Assembly (NCBI GenBank): GCA_902168245.1
Contig: CABHPA010000072.1
Span: 1-39,352, forward strand
Source of the DNA: Candidatus Melainabacteria bacterium
GTDB taxonomy: Bacteria > Cyanobacteriota > Vampirovibrionia > Vampirovibrionales > Vampirovibrionaceae
Length of the DNA stretch: 39,352 bases
Reading direction: 5' to 3'
Part shown: piece by piece, positions 17,326-25,709 of the stretch
Numbering within the stretch: the first letter of the stretch is position 1
How the letters are laid out: every line of letters starts with the position of its first letter
Made by a program: the position numbers and the translations under genes
The notes under the pieces: generated by a model
What the model was told of the DNA's origin: nothing
Seen by the model: the letters and a program-made list of their open reading frames with translations, nothing else
The model's database searches: none

Positions 17326-18073
17326 GTTCAGTTCCCTCAAATCTGGAAAGGCTCACAAATGAAACGGCGCAATTAAAACTGAAAAGACGTGTTTGCGGGG
17401 AAGCGGCCAAAGAAAAACCCACCTAGGTGGGTTAGTATTTAGCTTAATTGGTCTATTGGTCGTTATTTTTTGTTAGAAGCATAGAATGTTTAGAATATGT
17501 TGACTGAGCCTGAAACAGGCTACTTGGCATATTGGTATAGAGATAAACTGAATCAATTTAATCGGTCATAAAATGACAATAAATAGTATGCCATTTTAGG
17601 ACATAAGGCGCATCAGGCCATTGTCTAAAAATCAATCCCATCCGCAGACCCACAGACCTAGGACTATGGTCTTATACGTGGCGCGAAAGGTGATGCGGTT
17701 GAGTATGGGGAACGGGAAGCAATCAGGCAGTCAGCCGGAAGAAGGGATGGATCTGTTCGACCCCACGCTTCTTTGCGGCGTATTCGTGGAAGATTCGCCT
17801 GGGTTGCAAGCAGATCTGAGGCTGGGCTTATGCGGACAATCGCTAGTAGCCGGTAGACTCCTTGCCCTGCTGCACATTAACGATGCCGGGTACCTTGGAT
17901 ATTGAGCCGTAGGTTTTAATGGCGTACCTGACTCCGGCTACAGGTTGACTGTGTTGGCCGATCACCATTGGATTCATTTTGACCACTGGGGCGCCGCTGT
18001 CGCTAGAATTTTCTGGATCGGGTCAATCCACTGGCCACAACAATCATGACAGCAGAAGTAACGTTAGCTGGCG
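17326..18073. other. Intergenic region with palindrome
   Basis: About 750 bases without a convincing gene. An 18-base perfect palindrome, AACCCACCTAGGTGGGTT, lies at 17416-17433, about 90 bases upstream of the small exported protein. The next 200 bases are AT-rich. A minus-strand frame at 17843-17977 (44 codons) and a plus-strand frame at 17621-17905 lack ribosome binding sites or recognisable content. Confidence 0.4.
17416..17433. promoter_or_regulatory. 18-bp perfect palindrome, possible operator
   Basis: AACCCACCTAGGTGGGTT reads identically on both strands with no loop. Perfect dyads of this size upstream of a gene often bind dimeric regulators. With no loop it cannot fold as an ordinary terminator hairpin without opening its centre. 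The target would be the small exported protein starting at 17325. Confidence 0.35.
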
Positions 18074-18604
18074 TTACCGAATGATTCCACCGGGCGTAAT
18101 GCCACCTGGTGTTGCGCCACCGGGTGTTACACCACCGGGCGTAGCGCCGTATGGGGTAGCGCCGCCATCTGGGGCGGCATCATAGAAGCCCAGTAGCCGG
18201 TATTGCTCTTTGTAAGCCTCAATCAGGTCATCTGGCGCGTCCAGGTCCATCAACGCCTGGATAATCATATCCGCATAAGCCTTGTTTGACCCGTTGCCAT
18301 TGGTTCCGCCCGGCGTCACGCCACCGGGAGTAGCGCCGCCCGGCGTTATGCCGCCAGGGGTTACCCCGCCCGGCGTGATACCGCCTGGGGTTACGCCTCC
18401 TGGTGTGATGCCACCCGGAGTTGCCAGGGCGGCTGTGATTGTAAACAGTTTGGGTTTGCTGCTGCTAAACGTGTCCACAGCAGGGCCGTTATTAATGCCG
18501 CCTGAGCCAGGCGTGGACGCGATGGCCGGTTTCTGCGACGGGCCGCCCCCCGCAGGGACGGCTAATGTTCTGATAATAGACGGGCTATTATGAATACTGC
18601 TCAT
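18074..18604 (-). CDS. TPGG-pentapeptide repeat protein, unknown
   Basis: A 176-residue protein with no signal peptide. The N-terminal 55 residues are Pro/Ser/Gly-rich and include VDTFSSSKPKLF. They are followed by eight pentapeptides of the form TPGG(I/V/A), then a charged helical segment of about 45 residues (AYADMIIQALMDLDAPDDLIEAYKEQYRL in part). A second run of five TPxG pentapeptides ends IIR. The ATG is preceded by GGAGAGACAGTA, the same GGAGAGACA element found before the metallopeptidase-like gene at 22253. The repeat is collagen-like in composition but has period five instead of three. No function is recognised; a structural or surface role is a guess. Confidence 0.75.
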   Translation of the reverse strand: MSSIHNSPSIIRTLAVPAGGGPSQKPAIASTPGSGGINNGPAVDTFSSSKPKLFTITAALATPGGITPGGVTPGGITPGGVTPGGITPGGATPGGVTPGGTNGNGSNKAYADMIIQALMDLDAPDDLIEAYKEQYRLLGFYDAAPDGGATPYGATPGGVTPGGATPGGITPGGIIR

Positions 18605-18999
18605 TACTGTCTCTCCACGGACTGTAAAGACCGCTTTAAAATTGGGAAAAAATGCGGCTTAACTCACCTTCTCACCTGAGGCAGGAATCTCTGGGAAATA
18701 GAAAACTCTGTGGTGATTTTGAATACCAAAACGCTTCTTTGAAAATAAAAACGTTTAACGTGGCGGAATTGCGCTGGATGTCAATATGCATTACGCTTTG
18801 GCACTTTTTCGGGCTGCTTAGATGTGTATTTTATGTTTTTTGGATGTGGCTCAATTCGACATGCCACGTTTGGGGCGACTGACGATGATCTTTTTTGTAA
18901 GAATCATGGCGAAACTTCTCTTTTGCTCTATTTGCGACATGGCTCGTAGTATAATGACGGGGTGTTAGCACCTTACGCTTTTACAGAGGATTTCCGGTC
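18605..18999. other. Divergent intergenic region with candidate promoter
   Basis: This region lies between the divergent TPGG-repeat gene and the gene at 19000. It contains a perfect TATAAT at 18950-18955, properly placed for the + gene, but no good -35. A 76-codon frame at 18652-18882 lacks a clear ribosome binding site and looks like chance. Confidence 0.35.
18950..18955 (+). promoter_or_regulatory. Consensus -10 element upstream of 19000 gene
   Basis: TATAAT lies about 45 bases before the TTG start at 19000 and about 30 bases before the AGAGGA ribosome binding site (18985-18990). No TTGACA-like hexamer occurs at 16-18 bases. The nearest are TTGCGA at 12 and TTGCTC at 21 bases, so this is a candidate only. 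Confidence 0.4.
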
Positions 19000-20223
19000 T
19001 TGCTTCGTGTGGTGAATCCTTGCCCGATGCTTGTTTCTCAGGGTTTATGCAATCAAGCCTCCCTGCAGGGTATGGGAGCGGCTTATATGCCGGGGCGGCT
19101 CGCCAGTTTTTCTGGCCAGCTTGGCGCTTCGGGCGCCGCAGTCCCAGGTGTACTCCTGCTATATGCAGCGTCTGCGGATACATTTTCCGGAGGCCAAAAA
19201 ACCTTTCGGGCAAGGAAAACCGAATTATGGAACCGGCCAAGCCCCTACCAATCGGCCTATGCGGAAAACACAGGCGTTAACGCGCTTCGTTTCGCTCGTT
19301 TGCCTCGTTTTGCGGCCTCGCCTCGCCAGGCAAAAACGCAGCGGGATGATCCGGCGAGGGAAGCGCTGCTGGAGGAAGGGCGGAATGCGCCTGTCAACCT
19401 GAATGGCTTCTTTTTACCGCCGATGTTTAAGGAAAACCCGTTTGCCGAGCGCCTGGATCACCTGGAGAGGGATTGGCATTTCCGGAAGGCATCCCGTAAA
19501 TACGAGTACGCCCTGGAGCATAGTTTTCCGGCCAGAATGGCGGTTTCGTGCATGGGTACGCTAATGGGCCTGGGGGCTTATTGTGTCAGCCTGTTGACCA
19601 ACCCGGTGGTGGCGATTCTGGCCGGTGGCTTTACCAGCCCGCTGCTGGACACCGTCCCCAAAAAGGCGATGCGGATGTGGTATCCCCCGTTTTCCATATT
19701 GCAGCGGGAAAAAGCCTTGCGGGACATGGATAATGAGATAGAACACGGTCGGCTGGCCACAGAGCTTGGTGATGTCTGGCCCAGGCTCTCGCTCGATAAG
19801 CCTGGGCATCCGGCAAAACGGCTGTTGCGACTTGCCAGAGGCAATTGGCGCATGGGCAACTTTGCGGCCCGTTTCTCCACGCCGGAAGAGCCTGCGGTAT
19901 TAATCTGCTCGGCGCTGATTTCCCGTTACCCGGCCCAGCAGGAGGCGTTGAAAAAAGCGCTGCCCAGAATCCGAGGGAAATATGCGACGCAGCGATACAT
20001 TCTGCCCGTCTTGCGTAAAATGACCGAGCCAGCCGCCGGATACCGCACGTTTCATCGGGAACCCAGCCCATTGCTGTGCCGGGTGGCAGACAGCATGTTG
20101 CGGTATGTGGATGGGGAGCGCGCGCAACTGGATGCGCCGATCAACCGGGACGCGGAATGGCAAAAATACGTGAGTCACCTGCAAAAGGTGCTTCCCGACC
20201 TGATTGAATACCTGGAAGGTTAA
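19000..20223 (+). CDS. Unknown protein with hydrophobic hairpin
   Basis: A 407-residue protein read from TTG at 19000-19002, with AGAGGA nine bases upstream; an ATG at 19027 is an alternative start. The N-terminal 110 residues are low-complexity and basic, including ADTFSGGQKTFRARK. The region 180-216 is strongly hydrophobic (SCMGTLMGLGAYCVSLLTNPVVAILAGGF), enough for a membrane hairpin. The C-terminal 180 residues are charged, helical and soluble-looking. There is no N-terminal signal peptide. I do not recognise a family. It is convergent with the gene at 20253, with 29 bases between them, and both have an unstructured-looking N-terminus followed by a membrane-type segment and helices. Confidence 0.7.
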   Translation: MLRVVNPCPMLVSQGLCNQASLQGMGAAYMPGRLASFSGQLGASGAAVPGVLLLYAASADTFSGGQKTFRARKTELWNRPSPYQSAYAENTGVNALRFARLPRFAASPRQAKTQRDDPAREALLEEGRNAPVNLNGFFLPPMFKENPFAERLDHLERDWHFRKASRKYEYALEHSFPARMAVSCMGTLMGLGAYCVSLLTNPVVAILAGGFTSPLLDTVPKKAMRMWYPPFSILQREKALRDMDNEIEHGRLATELGDVWPRLSLDKPGHPAKRLLRLARGNWRMGNFAARFSTPEEPAVLICSALISRYPAQQEALKKALPRIRGKYATQRYILPVLRKMTEPAAGYRTFHREPSPLLCRVADSMLRYVDGERAQLDAPINRDAEWQKYVSHLQKVLPDLIEYLEG

Positions 20224-20252
20224 AAGAACCGACAGCCCTGGGCTTGTCTGGC

Positions 20253-21113
20253 TCAGGTGCGAGGCAAGCCGCTGGGGTTTGAACCCGTTTGGGTTTCGCC
20301 GAGTTGCCTGCAAACCGTAGGTAAGTCCGAGCGGCCATACTGTTGCAGCAACACGGCGGTTTTCTGGCGAAGGGCGGCGTTCTGCCTGCCCAGAGCCACG
20401 CGCGTGGAGAGGTCAATCAGGCAGGCGTTGCCGGACAGGTGTCCTAAAATTCTCAGGGGAACCCATAGCGTTTCGCTGAGCAGGGCGCGGGTTGATACGC
20501 CCAGGTTTTTAATCGGGTCGCGGCTGTCATCGTAAAGCTGAAGCAATTCTGGCCCGCCCGCATGGTAGCGTTTTTGAGCCATTTGGGCGTATTTTCGAAT
20601 GGTAGGGTCTTCCCGTCTGCCCATTTTGGCGCAGAGGGCGGCGTATTTATAACATTCGGCCTGCAGGTAGGCCATTTGGAAATCGCTGGCGGCTTCGCTG
20701 AAATGCGTTTCCGCCTTGCGAATGTATTCGGTTTTGTCTCGTATACCGCAACTGTTGGCAATTTCCAACCGCTGCCGCGCTTTCTGGAACGACTTAGAGG
20801 CGGACAGCTCCAGTTGGGAGGTCTTTACCTGGATATCGTCCAGCACAAAGCCCAACCCCCGCTGCACAAAGTAGGAACCGGCGGTCATGGTCAGCCAGGC
20901 CAGGGTTAAAGGCTCCATGCCGAATTTTAAATCCGGTGACGATAAAGCCTCATGGGCGCCGGTTTGATGGGCCGCAAGGGGCGGAAGCGGTTCCGGCCTG
21001 TGCGGGATAGGAATGGAACTAAAGGTCAGGGTTTTCAGGGGCCATGGCGATGCTTGCGCTTGCGGCAAGACAAACGTACGGGGCGCGCCAGTCCGGCATG
21101 CTTCCATAGGCAT
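20253..21113 (-). CDS. Helical protein of unknown function
   Basis: A 286-residue protein starting MPMEACRTG. The ATG at 21111-21113 is preferred because GGGAGAGGA lies just upstream; a longer in-frame reading to 21215 has no such site. Residues about 1-60 are Pro/Ala-rich. The segment around FGMEPLTLAWLTMTAGSYFVQRGLGFVL is hydrophobic and could associate with a membrane. The rest is a helical, Ala/Gln/Glu/Lys-rich domain (LELSASKSFQKARQRLEIAN and following) of the kind seen in TPR-like or coiled-coil proteins. Family and function are not recognised. Confidence 0.7.
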   Translation of the reverse strand: MPMEACRTGAPRTFVLPQAQASPWPLKTLTFSSIPIPHRPEPLPPLAAHQTGAHEALSSPDLKFGMEPLTLAWLTMTAGSYFVQRGLGFVLDDIQVKTSQLELSASKSFQKARQRLEIANSCGIRDKTEYIRKAETHFSEAASDFQMAYLQAECYKYAALCAKMGRREDPTIRKYAQMAQKRYHAGGPELLQLYDDSRDPIKNLGVSTRALLSETLWVPLRILGHLSGNACLIDLSTRVALGRQNAALRQKTAVLLQQYGRSDLPTVCRQLGETQTGSNPSGLPRT

Positions 21114-21434
21114 AATTCCTCTCCCAACGTGGCGGCGTTTACCCCGGTAGACTTGCCTGTAAGCCAATGGTTCGGGCAGGATGGCAGGGTTTCGTATTCC
21201 GGGGAAGCCTTTCAACTGTTTTAATAATAATTTATTTTAATTGCCTTGTCCACTTGAGCTTGGCGCAAACGTTTTTGGGGATTAGAGAGTGCCTTAGTTA
21301 GAGAGTAAGACGAGCTTTGGATATTCTTAGAAAACCGCTCGGCTCAGTTATACGTGACGGTGGCAGGGCGCTTACCATGACGTACTCAGCGCCTTGCGGT
21401 TTGGATTGATCCCGGTCTCCTTTGATGCATCGGT
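21114..21434. other. Intergenic region between two minus-strand genes
   Basis: About 320 bases between the metallopeptidase-like gene and the helical-protein gene. An AT-rich stretch at 21222-21242 is a likely promoter region for the gene starting at 21113. I see no open frame or strong hairpin. Confidence 0.3.
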
Positions 21435-22253
21435 TTACACGGCAATTCCCAGGCTGCGGAGCGAATTGAGAATATCGTTCGTGGGGGGCAGGTCGGGGTA
21501 GTTCTTGATTTTGTTATTGAAGATGTCGGCGTCACTGCCCGGTAACGGGGTGCCGTTTACCCGGCTGGCAATGTGGTACCCGAACACATCGGCCAGGCCC
21601 TCTTCCTGCTGGGAATCCCCATCGTTTTCGGTGGCGGCGTGAACCAATTCGTGCGCCAGGGTTTTGTCAAATTCGGGCGCGTTGGGGCTAATAATAATCT
21701 TGTTCTGGGTCGGGACGGTCGCACCGTTAATATCCTCCCCGGTGCCGTCCACATCGGGGTTGCCGACCTCAAAGGTAAACCCGTTATTAATGGCTGTTTG
21801 CAGCAGAATGGAACCTTCCGGATCCTGGGAGATTTTTGCCAGGGCTTGATCCAGTCTGGCCCTTTGCACGGGGTCTGCCGTGGTGTTCAGGTTGGCGGGA
21901 ATATTGGAGGGAATGTTGGAGGGCGTATTCGGGTTCGCCAGCGGGTTCATCATGGTGTTGGCCATGAGTCCCAGCATTTGCCCCAATCCGCCGAATGCCT
22001 GGGAGATCCCGCCTCCGCCGCCTGTCAATGGGCTTGCCGTAAAGGCCGTGGTGGATGCAATATTGTTGGGAATGCTGGTGGAGCCGAACAGGGATACTGG
22101 GTTCAACAGCGGCCCCAGGCTGGAAAGCGCGCCACTGGTCATGCCTGCTTGCGTCAGGCTGGCCGCTGCCATGGGTACTGCGGGGGGGGCTGCAGTGGGC
22201 GTCATGGAAGCAATTTGCGGCGTATTGACTAATTGAGTAGCCAATGGAAGCAT
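21435..22253 (-). CDS. HELVH metallopeptidase-like secreted or effector-type protein
   Basis: A 272-residue protein. The first 125 residues are low-complexity (Pro/Ala/Thr, then Gly/Asn/Met-rich) and lack a signal peptide. The C-terminal half contains a zinc-peptidase motif, HELVH at residues 201-205, in the context FDKTLAHELVHAATEND. The acidic stretch QQEEGLADVFGYHIA follows 12 residues later, with Glu217 or Glu218 placed to be the third zinc ligand as in gluzincins. Just upstream, NKIIISPNAPEFD resembles the strand that precedes the active-site helix in small effector peptidases. The ATG is preceded by GGAGAGACA. Known small HExxH proteins with disordered N-termini include secreted effectors of pathogens (M91/NleD type). 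Whether this one belongs there is inference. The substrate is unknown. Confidence 0.75.
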   Translation of the reverse strand: MLPLATQLVNTPQIASMTPTAAPPAVPMAAASLTQAGMTSGALSSLGPLLNPVSLFGSTSIPNNIASTTAFTASPLTGGGGGISQAFGGLGQMLGLMANTMMNPLANPNTPSNIPSNIPANLNTTADPVQRARLDQALAKISQDPEGSILLQTAINNGFTFEVGNPDVDGTGEDINGATVPTQNKIIISPNAPEFDKTLAHELVHAATENDGDSQQEEGLADVFGYHIASRVNGTPLPGSDADIFNNKIKNYPDLPPTNDILNSLRSLGIAV

Positions 22254-23025
22254 TGTCTCTCCGGTAAACAGCTTAAGGATTCACTCGTAAGGGTGGGTAA
22301 GGACGACTCTGTCTCTCAATATGCGCTCAAAAACGCATCATGTATGATGCTATTTTTATAAAAACAAAAAAATGGCGGGGATTGCTTCTAAACATTCAAA
22401 TATGAAGCTGTGCAACTTCATATTTGGGCATGGCGGTTGAGGCCGGATTCGGAGCCTGTTCCAGAACCGTCCGGGTATAATCTTCCAATAATTAGGGAAA
22501 AGCGGGATTTGATAGGCGGGCAATTATGCGCTTGAATGGCGTGTATCCGGCATAATCGGGGAACGCGTATCGTTTGCTTGTTTGGTCAGAACGTCCAATG
22601 AGCGCAGGTCGGTCGCGGTTAAACCAGAAGCGCTTTCAATCGCAATAACGGGAGTATCCGCTTTAAACCGGATTGGGCAATGGGCGTGGGTTTGGTTTAA
22701 GCCGAAAACACAGGCTGCGGTTTTGTCTCAGCGAGCCTGAAGGTCAGATATCGGTTTACGCCCTGCCTAGACGTGGGAGCGACTTGCCTTTCTGGAGTCA
22801 AAGCCGATTTCTCGGCTGGCCTGGAGTTTGGTTGCCCGATCTTCCGCACGTTGTTTGAACTCATGGTATTTTAAATCGCCGCAGGTGCTTTGGGTTCGAG
22901 TACTTACTTTTGTATCGCTTGTTTAAGCGAAATGAGTGGGTGAGGGCAAAATTTTTCCTGTTTGTACTTTTTATGGACAAATACTAGAAGATTCATTGCG
23001 CCCAGAACTTAACAAGGGGTTTCCA
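22254..23025. other. Long intergenic region with hairpins
   Basis: About 770 bases between divergent genes with no convincing coding frame. It holds a short inverted repeat (GCATCA-4-TGATGC, 22335-22350), a perfect 11-base inverted repeat (22397-22426) and a consensus TATAAT at 22476-22481. A 61-codon frame at 22673-22858 has no ribosome binding site. Confidence 0.4.
22397..22426. repeat. 11-bp inverted repeat hairpin
   Basis: CAAATATGAAG (22397-22407) and CTTCATATTTG (22416-22426) are perfect inverse complements around an 8-base loop. No T-run follows directly, and the site lies about 145 bases upstream of the metallopeptidase-like gene. It could be a regulatory dyad or an RNA hairpin; the role is unknown. 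Confidence 0.4.
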
Positions 23026-23655
23026 ATGGCCAGCACAACTATCGCTCCCACAGGAACAGCCAACTTAACACGCAAAGTTGCCACATCGGCTCCGAACCAA
23101 CTGCCTCCTGAAGTGTTGAACGCAATTAAAACCCTGACCGATTTTATGGCTCAACATCCAATAGACCAATTTACCTCTGTCGCCAAAAGCGCCGAGACAG
23201 AAGCGGCCAAGGCCGTTGAGCGGGAAATTGCGGCGGGTAAACGCCACTGGTTTGCTACGCCAAGACTCTTTCGGACGATGGGTACGCCGCTAAAAAACAT
23301 GATGGAATCGGCGGGGCGCGCTACTTTGCGAGATGTGGCGGTGGTCGGGTCGATCGCAGCGCCGTTCATTCGTACCACGCCCCTTTTGGCGGCAGCGCCT
23401 CTTGCTGTTGGGGCTTACCGTTTTATCAGCACAACGCTGGAAAATAGCAAATGGTCCTTCTGGATCAAAAAGCTGGGCGCAAACAGCCATTACGGTGACT
23501 ATCTGATTCATGAGAGCACCTTACGGGCCGCAGATCAGTCAACCATGCTTAATGCCAGCCGACAAGTCGGTTTATACACCAAAATGGTGCCAGATGGGAA
23601 TAATGCGATGCAGGCTGTATCTCGCTCCTTTTTCCCCTTCTCCTTGTGGCGTTAA
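23026..23655 (+). CDS. Small membrane-associated unknown protein
   Basis: A 209-residue protein starting MASTTIAPTGTANLTRK. The ATG at 23026 is chosen because AAGGGG lies seven to eight bases before it; an upstream in-frame start at 22936 has no site. The N-terminus is Thr/Ala-rich, followed by a helical charged segment (residues 45-75). The stretch at about 104-134 (VAVVGSIAAPFIRTTPLLAAAPLAVGAYRF) is hydrophobic enough for one or two membrane passes. The C-terminus is soluble-looking and ends FFPFSLWR. There is no signal peptide and I recognise no family. Confidence 0.7.
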   Translation: MASTTIAPTGTANLTRKVATSAPNQLPPEVLNAIKTLTDFMAQHPIDQFTSVAKSAETEAAKAVEREIAAGKRHWFATPRLFRTMGTPLKNMMESAGRATLRDVAVVGSIAAPFIRTTPLLAAAPLAVGAYRFISTTLENSKWSFWIKKLGANSHYGDYLIHESTLRAADQSTMLNASRQVGLYTKMVPDGNNAMQAVSRSFFPFSLWR

Positions 23656-23733
23656 TCCACCTGCTGGGCTGCCCGGTGTAATGGGTATTTAAATAGCACC
23701 CGCACAATGGGTTAAAGAACGATTTGTAAAAGC

Positions 23734-23765
23734 CCTCAGGCCGGACATTGCTGCCCGGCCTGAGG
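23734..23765. terminator. GC-rich terminator hairpin between convergent genes
   Basis: CCTCAGGCCGG (23734-23744) pairs perfectly with CCGGCCTGAGG (23755-23765) around a 10-base loop. On the minus strand it is followed by GGGCTTTTAC, so it fits best as the terminator of the beta-helix gene. It may also stop transcription of the 23026 gene. Confidence 0.65.
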
Positions 23766-23801
23766 AACGTATCTTGAAACGTGGTTAGATCGTCGAAACG
23801 T

Positions 23802-25025
23802 TTATTTAAGGGTGGCGCCATCCGCCGTGTTGCCGGATGTGGTGACATTGGTGCAGCCGGAGAGAATGCTCAGGTATTTTTTATTGGCAATCGCGGACAT
23901 TTTGTTATTGGTGACTTGCAGGCCATTCACCACGCCGCCGGTCACGGTGATGACCGGGATGTAGGAAGCGGTGGTGGTTACCTGGCTGATGGTGTTGTTG
24001 TCGATCACCAGGTTTTTGGGGATGTTCTGGCTGCCATCCCAGAAGGCGCGGTGATCGAAACGGATGCCGCTACCCACGTTGGTGATGGTGTTGCCGGAAA
24101 CGATGAAGTCATCGCCCCAGGGGAACCCGCTTTTCATCAGTGCGCCGGAACCGTTGGTGTAAATGGTCATGGCGTATTCCTTGATGTTCTGGATGGTGTT
24201 GTTCTGGATTTTGAAATCGTTGTAATTGTCAATTTCCAGCCCGTAATGATCGCCGCCATTAATTGTATTGTGCAAGAATTCAATGTGCTGGGCGCCCGGC
24301 GTTCTGGAGGCGAATTTCACCGAGCCGCGCAGGTTCAAGTAGGTGTTGTTGCTCCAGGTGGACAGGGCGGTGCCGCCATGGACGCTGTCGATGGAAGTGG
24401 TGGCGGTCTGGTAAATGTTGTTGAACGTATTCTTGTTCACATACGTGCGGAAACTGTTCACGCCTGGAACGGGATCCCGGTTATCAGTAACAACCCGCAG
24501 AGCGCAATTGCCGAAGTTGTAGAACTTGTTTCCTTCTACTCGCACGGTATCGCTGGAGCCGAAGTACACGCCCTGATCCGGCCAGTATGGATTGGGACCG
24601 TTGGCGAAACTGGTTTGCCCGTAGAATTCCATGTTCAGCAACTGCACCTTTTTACCCATCCTGAAAGACAACAGGTATTCGGCGCTGGTGGCGCTGTCCC
24701 AGCCGTCCATTTTCACCAGCTTGGCGGGATTGCTGGCGTCGGCAGAGGTGACGATGGTGTTTTGCAGGCCCGAAACAGTCACTTGCGCGCTGGTGGTGTA
24801 CTTGCCGGGGTTCAGTTTCAGGGTCCACTGGGTGGCTTTATCCGCCCGGTTCACCAGGTAGTTGAACGCGTTGCGCAATTCCGTGGTGTTGGCAGATGGG
24901 GTTGCAGCGGGGGATACCGTCACCGTGTGGGCGGTGCTGTCCACCTGGTACGCGAAAGACGGCAATTGGCACAATGCCAGTGAGAACATGGACAGTAAAG
25001 GTAAACGAAACGACTTTAAACGCAT
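23802..25025 (-). CDS. Exported right-handed beta-helix protein
   Basis: A 407-residue protein with a signal peptide (MRLKSFRLPLLSMFSLALCQLPSFA). The mature part shows the repeated pattern of short strands and NNT/GNT/NNK turns (VEGNKFYNF, NKNTFNNIY, SGNTITNVGSG, IDNNTISQV, VTNNKMSAI) typical of parallel right-handed beta-helices in pectate-lyase-like and NosD-like carbohydrate-active or surface proteins. GGAG lies five bases before the ATG at 25023-25025, so this start is preferred to a GTG two codons upstream. I cannot identify catalytic residues, so lyase, hydrolase or simple binding function remains open. The divergent upstream region is long and non-coding. Confidence 0.8.
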   Translation of the reverse strand: MRLKSFRLPLLSMFSLALCQLPSFAYQVDSTAHTVTVSPAATPSANTTELRNAFNYLVNRADKATQWTLKLNPGKYTTSAQVTVSGLQNTIVTSADASNPAKLVKMDGWDSATSAEYLLSFRMGKKVQLLNMEFYGQTSFANGPNPYWPDQGVYFGSSDTVRVEGNKFYNFGNCALRVVTDNRDPVPGVNSFRTYVNKNTFNNIYQTATTSIDSVHGGTALSTWSNNTYLNLRGSVKFASRTPGAQHIEFLHNTINGGDHYGLEIDNYNDFKIQNNTIQNIKEYAMTIYTNGSGALMKSGFPWGDDFIVSGNTITNVGSGIRFDHRAFWDGSQNIPKNLVIDNNTISQVTTTASYIPVITVTGGVVNGLQVTNNKMSAIANKKYLSILSGCTNVTTSGNTADGATLK

Positions 25026-25709
25026 GATCACTCCATTTTTAACTCATATTGGTTGGCCGCCAGCAAAGCGAGACCCGTTTTTGTTTGCGGGCGGTTTAGT
25101 TACCACTCAAAAGCTCAGTTCGCTAGACTGAACAGCTTTACGATTCACTCACTCTTAAACTTAACTAACTACTCGGTAACGCCAGGGGTAAAATTTATTT
25201 TTTGTTTTTATATCATTTTAAATATTTATGCGTCAAGCTCAAGGTTGGGGGAATGGCAAACCACATCAGCGAATCCTGTATTTCAGCAGGCTAACAAAAC
25301 ACTCTGTTTTAGTTCCGACCACTCGATTCCAGTTTGTTACAACCAGATGAATCCTTTTGAATGTTTTAAAAATATCACGACTTTATATTGCTGGCAATCT
25401 CAGCAGTTCAATGAATTACATTGTTTGTAGGACTTGGCTTTTGCCCGAATGAAGCTCTGCAATAACCGGCATTTTGGCGTCTTTAGGGGTGAAACGGGTA
25501 ACGTGTTGCTTGCGGGTTGTCTTCATTCAAACTGTGGAACGCGAATGCGCCGCTTTGGGCTTTGGCCATTTTTACGCTCACTCTGCCCAGGAACGCAAGA
25601 GAATGCGATAATAGTCGGTACACGCAATCCGGGGCAATGCGGGCGCCCATGGAGCGGTTTGAATTGGACGAGAGCAGAGAGCATCGAAAGCAAAGAGCAT
25701 GGTGAAATC
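25026..25709. other. Long intergenic region
   Basis: About 680 bases upstream of two divergent genes. It is AT-rich around 25190-25240. Plus-strand frames here (for example 25053-25430, and the long extension of the next gene from 25434) have no ribosome binding site and no recognisable content. No strong hairpin or known riboswitch core was seen. Confidence 0.3.

Noticed and set aside
17621..17905. 94-codon frame on + and a 44-codon frame on - at 17843-17977
   Set aside because: Neither has a ribosome binding site or recognisable content. The region could be a gene relic, but the evidence is too thin.
18652..18882. 76-codon frame on +
   Set aside because: The start is weakly supported, the composition is odd and there is no recognisable domain. 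It overlaps the promoter region of the 19000 gene.
23781..24983. 400-codon open frame on + antisense to the beta-helix gene
   Set aside because: The minus-strand frame has a signal peptide, ribosome binding site and beta-helix turns. The plus frame is a compositional shadow.
25490..25540. GGTGAAACGGGTAACGTG, first taken for a cobalamin-riboswitch fragment
   Set aside because: The conserved B12-box and core elements are absent, and the downstream gene is not a usual target.
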